From NCBI GenBank assembly GCA_947499175.1, contig CANMNU010000015.1:1-17009 (forward strand): 17,009 bases of DNA, in the 5' to 3' direction. Below the pieces are notes generated by a model. The model had not been told where the DNA came from, ran no database searches, and worked only from the letters and a program-made list of their open reading frames with translations. Source of the DNA: Alphaproteobacteria bacterium (lineage in GTDB: Bacteria > Pseudomonadota > Alphaproteobacteria > Paracaedibacterales > CAITNM01). Shown piece after piece: positions 12,868 through 17,009 of the stretch. How positions within the stretch are numbered: the first letter of the stretch is position 1; every line of letters starts with the position of its first letter. Position numbers and translations under genes: made by a program.

Positions 12868-15800
12868 TTAAGCGCTTTCTTTCTTTTTTTCATCTTTATT
12901 TTCTTCTGGTTTCGCTTCTGGCTCTAGTTTAGGTTCACCAGATTCATGGTCTGCCTTTTTTAAATCATGATTTTTAGCCTCACCAGGAGGAAGAAGGGTA
13001 TCAAATTCTACAGCTTCAATTATACCTTCAGTCAACACTGGCTTGTCTTTAATTTCATAAATTTTAGACGGCAAGTCAGGAGCATTGGTTGGAAAGGTTG
13101 GCATGGTAATTATTTTTCCTGGACCTTTAGGTTTGCTGGATGGTTCAAATATACTAATTGCATTAAATACTGTGGTGTAGGTCTGATCAGTTAACGGTAG
13201 GCTAAACTTCAAGACATACGGATTAGGTGTGCTAATTTTAGAATATGAGCCTTGAGGGGCCAAACAATCGCGAAGCATCCATAACAATGCCCATTGGCTA
13301 TCATAAACAAACTCAGCAGTAGAACCTTCGACTTTTAACGCAGATTGCCCAGAATCAGAGGCTGGCTGTGGACCACTATCGGACCATTTAAAACCAATTG
13401 TAACTGAGTTACCATAGGTCCAGCTACCATCAGTTTTTTTGTCTTGTTTATCAATTGTGGTAGTTTCATCCGTTTTCATATACCAATCAACGATTATACT
13501 GCCACCATTTTCTTTATCGCGAGCAGTTCTAAAATCTACCTTCAAATTAAAGCTTGGCTTATCAATACTTGGATCTTTCAAATAGGCTTGCAAAAATTTT
13601 CTGACATTTTCCATATAAATTAAAAAGCTAAAAGCCTCTTTCATTGAGGTGCCAATTTGGTAAAGCTGATCAAGGATGGCTTTAGACGAATCACCGAACT
13701 CTTTAAATAAATCAAAAAATTCTCGTATATCTTCTGGATTAGCTTCGCCATGATTTTTTTCAAGTTTGGCACCAACAAAAGGAAATTTACCTTTAAGGTT
13801 CTTATTGAAAAAGCTTGATAACTTCTCGTAATTTGCAATTGCGTGGTGGCGCTGTAAAACCTCGGCTCTGCTTAAAAGTTTAAGCTTAAGATCTTTAAGT
13901 ATTGCCAGGATATAATCACCTGAATCTTGCTGCAGATCCTTAAGTTTTAGATTTTTTATTACATCTTTATAATCCCAGCCATTAAGATCCTTTAGGATAA
14001 AGTTTTCTAGTTGAGCTAAAGAATTGTTAGGTTGTTTTTTATTGTAGGCTTCAACTTGATCAGTAATACGAACCCAGCGATTGATTAAAGTTTCATTTCT
14101 ATTGTCAGCCCCCTCAAAAGCAGGAGTTTTAAGTAGTTGTACAATTGGCTTAGCAAAATCATTAACTGTTGAGGTTAGTAATTCCCTTTGTACAACGGTG
14201 TAATTTTTAAGATCATTGTTGTCGCGCACAGAAAAAGCACCCATTGCAGCCCCTGATTTACCGTCCCACCAATCAAATTCAGTTTGTTTCATTTTATAAA
14301 TTTGATGTTGCTTAATATAGGTATCCATTTGTTCCAGCAACCATTGAGATTGGAAACATAACAGCTCTCGTAAATCAAGATATGCCTTGCTAACGTCATC
14401 TTGCTTTAAGGTTTCTAGTAACTTACCCAAAGTATCAGCGACTGCTTTAAAATCATTAACTTGAGCACGCAACATACGTTCTGCAGCAGAACCAGGATGG
14501 ATATTTTTTGGTGCATCAATGAATGTTTGTGCTTTGCCTAATGTACCAATTAAAACCTCTTGTAAGTTGATACGTGTTGCGATTTTTAAATTTTCTTGTA
14601 CAGAAAGTGGGTAGGTTAGTAGTTCTTTAGTTATGAAGTTATCAAAGTCTTTCATAATATTTAAAGCTTGTTGCACAAGGCTGGTATCCCAATATACCAG
14701 CTTACCTGCAGGTATGTTCGTAGCAAATGATGATCCACTAGGGGCCACCATAAAGCTTAATTTAAACAAGTTAGTTAACAATTTTTCTAATGTTAGTAGA
14801 CCATGAGATGGTGGCAAAGGTTTTTGATTTATGTTTTTATCAACAATTGATTCATTTACACTCATTAAGAAAATTTTAAATCTATTAAAAGAAATGGCAG
14901 TTTGATCAACTAAATACTGCGTGACGTCCCTGCCAAATAAAGGCGACATATCAATATGATCAAGTACCATGTCAAACTCTTTGCCTAAATTTAGAACTTT
15001 TCCATCCATCCAGATTGTCTCTAGTTCTCCTAATAATGGAGTAGAGGCAACTAAGTCACTAACTGCATTACGAATGCTTGTGAGATCAACTGCTTCCTTA
15101 GTGGTTGAATTATGTATTTGGCTTAAATCACCAACAGCACTGCGAAGGGTTGTAAGATCAATTGCGTCCTTGTAGCCTTGCCTTTGCAACTGATCTACCA
15201 AAATTTGAATACGAGAACTTAAAGTCAAAGAATCATTTTTTGAAAATAATGAATTTAAGAAATTTTCATAAATAATTGATAGGGTTTGCCTTGCCATTTG
15301 CATGTATGGTTTAAGGTCAATTAAAGGGTACGTTGATTCATTTAATAACTTTCTAAAATCACTGTAATTGCCCATGAAAGATTCTGGCAAATGCGAATCA
15401 AAAGTATACATTACTAAACTATCAAGATCTCGTGCATCTGGTGCACTCTTTAAGTTATTGAATTTAAACAACATATCATTTAGCTCATAAAGACCATCAA
15501 CATACCTTTTAAGTAGCAAATATTCACTTGAATTTAACGGATTAAGTAGAGCGGCAAGGGAGGTTGATCGATCAGCCATAGTTGGACGCAACTGCAAAAG
15601 TTGTCGAGCTTTAAGCAATAAATCAACATATATTGTGCGAATGACTATTTCTTGATAAGCCAACTGTAATCCAGCATGAAGGTCTTTGTGTAATGGACTA
15701 AACCATGAAGCTGGAACCATTATTGAAAAAAATTGAGTGCTTTGTAGCTCTTGCATCATTTCCATTAGCTGACGAGCATAGGTATCAAATAATGATGCTG

Positions 15801-17009
15801 TGTGTCCAGGTTCATCAATACGCAAATTTTGCATATCACGCAATAGGCTGCTCATTTTAGAAAGAACGGGTAAAATTCTTTCTTTTTTTTCTTGAAAAGT
15901 ATCATATGCATTAAACAAGCCATAGGTACCAACTACGGTAAATAAAATAGTTGTATTGCGGATAATACTAACCCCACGATTTAGTGTTGCTATTTTACCT
16001 GTTAATGGACGAGCAATTCCGATTTCAGAAAAAATTTTAGCTTGAAATAAATCACGCAAAAATACTAATGAAAGTGGTTTATTAAGGTCGGCATGCAAAG
16101 ATAGCTCAGATAGTGATTCAGTAGAAAATTCAAATTCATTTAAATTTATACCACTATTGCCTGTGAAATAAATTCCACGTAAGTGTGGTGCTTCATGGGT
16201 AACTGAGCTGTGAAAAATACGGTTTATATAACCAGCCAATCTTTCCTTTACAGTTAATATTTCTTTAGAAAAAATAAACAAACCATCAGCATTACTTTGA
16301 TCAATTGCCAAACTTAGTAGTTCTGTGCGCAAACAATCTATTCTTTCATCAAGATAATGAAAAGCCTCATCCATCCAATTGGGAGTAAAAAGATATTGTA
16401 AATCGTACGGACTAGACCAACCAAGTATATTTCCTTGATTTTGGCTTGGAAGCGCTTGGGCTAAATTACTAAAACCAGGAATAATATCGCAATAGGTAAT
16501 GACTACATATATTGGCAAGCGCATTCTTAGACTAGTTTGAGCTTTATTTAATGTGTGCATAATTGCATTGGCACGCACTTGCAGAGCATCAAGAGATAAT
16601 TTGTCTTTTCCATAAAGATCTTTAGCGCTAATGCATAAAATTATACCATTAAGCGGTCTAGAGGCACGGTAGCGTGCTAGCAAAATTAAGAGATTGCGCC
16701 AAGTGACTGTATCTGTTTCAATTTCTGGGTTATTTAAAAACAATCTTCCTGCAACATCAATTAACACCCCTCGACTGAAAAATTTCCACTGAATCGATGG
16801 GTTGGGCTCGTGTAAACTAAAGTCAGGACTACTGTGCGGTTCATGCAGTTGAGTATGATTAACAAGAGTTGATTTTCCTGAGTCCTTTGCCCCCAAAACT
16901 AGATACCACGGTAGTTTATATAAGGCATGTTCACCAAAATGTTTTTTTAAAAACTCAAGACCCTTTAAAAAAATTTGGCTAATTGAATTGACCTGAATCC
17001 AACCTTGCT
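12868..17009 (-). CDS. tssM: type VI secretion system membrane protein TssM (IcmF family), 5' end missing
   Basis: TssM forms the trans-envelope channel of the type VI machine with TssL and TssJ. The frame is open to the right edge and encodes LPWYLVLGAKDSGKST near residues 32-47 of the visible part, so the TTG at 16896 is not the start. The usual first two membrane helices lie beyond the edge. Visible features, counted from the edge, are Walker A GAKDSGKS (39-46), DVAG (84-87), TYCD where many members have TKxD (about 171-174), RGIYFTGNSG, and a third membrane helix (about 345-367, IIRNTTILFTVVGTYGLFNA). A long periplasmic part ends in the WALLWMLRDC region and an acidic/basic tail of about 35 residues. 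At least 1379 residues are present, longer than many homologs, and a 24-residue tandem repeat lies near 612-660. It is immediately followed by tssA; the remaining tss genes should lie to the right. Confidence 0.93.
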   Translation of the reverse strand, partial: QGWIQVNSISQIFLKGLEFLKKHFGEHALYKLPWYLVLGAKDSGKSTLVNHTQLHEPHSSPDFSLHEPNPSIQWKFFSRGVLIDVAGRLFLNNPEIETDTVTWRNLLILLARYRASRPLNGIILCISAKDLYGKDKLSLDALQVRANAIMHTLNKAQTSLRMRLPIYVVITYCDIIPGFSNLAQALPSQNQGNILGWSSPYDLQYLFTPNWMDEAFHYLDERIDCLRTELLSLAIDQSNADGLFIFSKEILTVKERLAGYINRIFHSSVTHEAPHLRGIYFTGNSGINLNEFEFSTESLSELSLHADLNKPLSLVFLRDLFQAKIFSEIGIARPLTGKIATLNRGVSIIRNTTILFTVVGTYGLFNAYDTFQEKKERILPVLSKMSSLLRDMQNLRIDEPGHTASLFDTYARQLMEMMQELQSTQFFSIMVPASWFSPLHKDLHAGLQLAYQEIVIRTIYVDLLLKARQLLQLRPTMADRSTSLAALLNPLNSSEYLLLKRYVDGLYELNDMLFKFNNLKSAPDARDLDSLVMYTFDSHLPESFMGNYSDFRKLLNESTYPLIDLKPYMQMARQTLSIIYENFLNSLFSKNDSLTLSSRIQILVDQLQRQGYKDAIDLTTLRSAVGDLSQIHNSTTKEAVDLTSIRNAVSDLVASTPLLGELETIWMDGKVLNLGKEFDMVLDHIDMSPLFGRDVTQYLVDQTAISFNRFKIFLMSVNESIVDKNINQKPLPPSHGLLTLEKLLTNLFKLSFMVAPSGSSFATNIPAGKLVYWDTSLVQQALNIMKDFDNFITKELLTYPLSVQENLKIATRINLQEVLIGTLGKAQTFIDAPKNIHPGSAAERMLRAQVNDFKAVADTLGKLLETLKQDDVSKAYLDLRELLCFQSQWLLEQMDTYIKQHQIYKMKQTEFDWWDGKSGAAMGAFSVRDNNDLKNYTVVQRELLTSTVNDFAKPIVQLLKTPAFEGADNRNETLINRWVRITDQVEAYNKKQPNNSLAQLENFILKDLNGWDYKDVIKNLKLKDLQQDSGDYILAILKDLKLKLLSRAEVLQRHHAIANYEKLSSFFNKNLKGKFPFVGAKLEKNHGEANPEDIREFFDLFKEFGDSSKAILDQLYQIGTSMKEAFSFLIYMENVRKFLQAYLKDPSIDKPSFNLKVDFRTARDKENGGSIIVDWYMKTDETTTIDKQDKKTDGSWTYGNSVTIGFKWSDSGPQPASDSGQSALKVEGSTAEFVYDSQWALLWMLRDCLAPQGSYSKISTPNPYVLKFSLPLTDQTYTTVFNAISIFEPSSKPKGPGKIITMPTFPTNAPDLPSKIYEIKDKPVLTEGIIEAVEFDTLLPPGEAKNHDLKKADHESGEPKLEPEAKPEENKDEKKKESA
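15053..15172 (-). repeat. 72-bp-period tandem repeat inside tssM
   Basis: Two copies (15053-15100 and 15125-15172) match at 37 of 48 positions by my count and are spaced exactly 72 bases, or 24 codons. They encode KDAIDLTTLRSAVGDL and KEAVDLTSIRNAVSDL. The period preserves the reading frame, so this is a coding duplication in the predicted periplasmic region of TssM. Confidence 0.8.

Noticed and set aside
1..17009. CRISPR arrays, tRNA or rRNA genes, insertion sequences
   Set aside because: No regularly spaced repeats, no tRNA-like cloverleaf or rRNA sequence and no transposase were noticed. Almost the whole window is assigned coding sequence.

Overview
The window reads as AT-rich chromosomal DNA from an alphaproteobacterium. 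The clearest sign is the N-terminal half of IF-2, which carries the SFxHGRTK...VEVKRKK signature usual in that class. The AT-richness, short gaps between genes, a stripped-down nusA-infB operon and a type VI secretion locus together suggest a host-associated lineage such as the Holosporales. That placement is inference and was not tested. The largest stretch without a coding region is about 130 bp.

Layout from left to right. (1) The 3' part of speE (spermidine synthase) runs on the + strand from the left edge. (2) It converges, with a 9-bp gap, on a five-gene minus-strand block. In transcription order this is secA, a xerD-type recombinase gene, rimP, nusA and infB: protein export, chromosome-dimer resolution, 30S assembly, transcription elongation/antitermination and translation initiation. 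The full infB gene spans 779-3309 but is broken by a one-base frameshift at about 2308. ylxR, usually between nusA and infB, is absent, and infB is followed by speE rather than rbfA. (3) A divergent promoter region (9043-9175) separates secA from a + strand gene. That gene encodes a predicted lipoprotein with two complete SurA/PrsA-like foldase modules in tandem. (4) Its stop codon lies one base from the stop codon of convergent trmB (tRNA m7G46 methyltransferase), and its intrinsic terminator is buried inside the trmB coding sequence. (5) Right of trmB are tssA and tssM, the promoter-distal end of a type VI secretion operon that continues past the right edge. tssM and tssA abut with no spacing.

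How the genes may connect: SecA moves precursors to the periplasm, where the duplicated parvulin-like lipoprotein could act as a foldase or chaperone. TssM (inner membrane and periplasm) and TssA (baseplate/sheath cap) are parts of a contractile injection machine probably aimed at host or competitor cells. No mobile element, CRISPR array, tRNA or rRNA was found.

No wholly new multi-gene system can be defended from this sequence. The best leads are the duplicated foldase lipoprotein with altered catalytic positions, the unusual TssM (long, internal repeat, altered nucleotide-binding motif, charged tail), the infB frameshift and the terminator nested in trmB.
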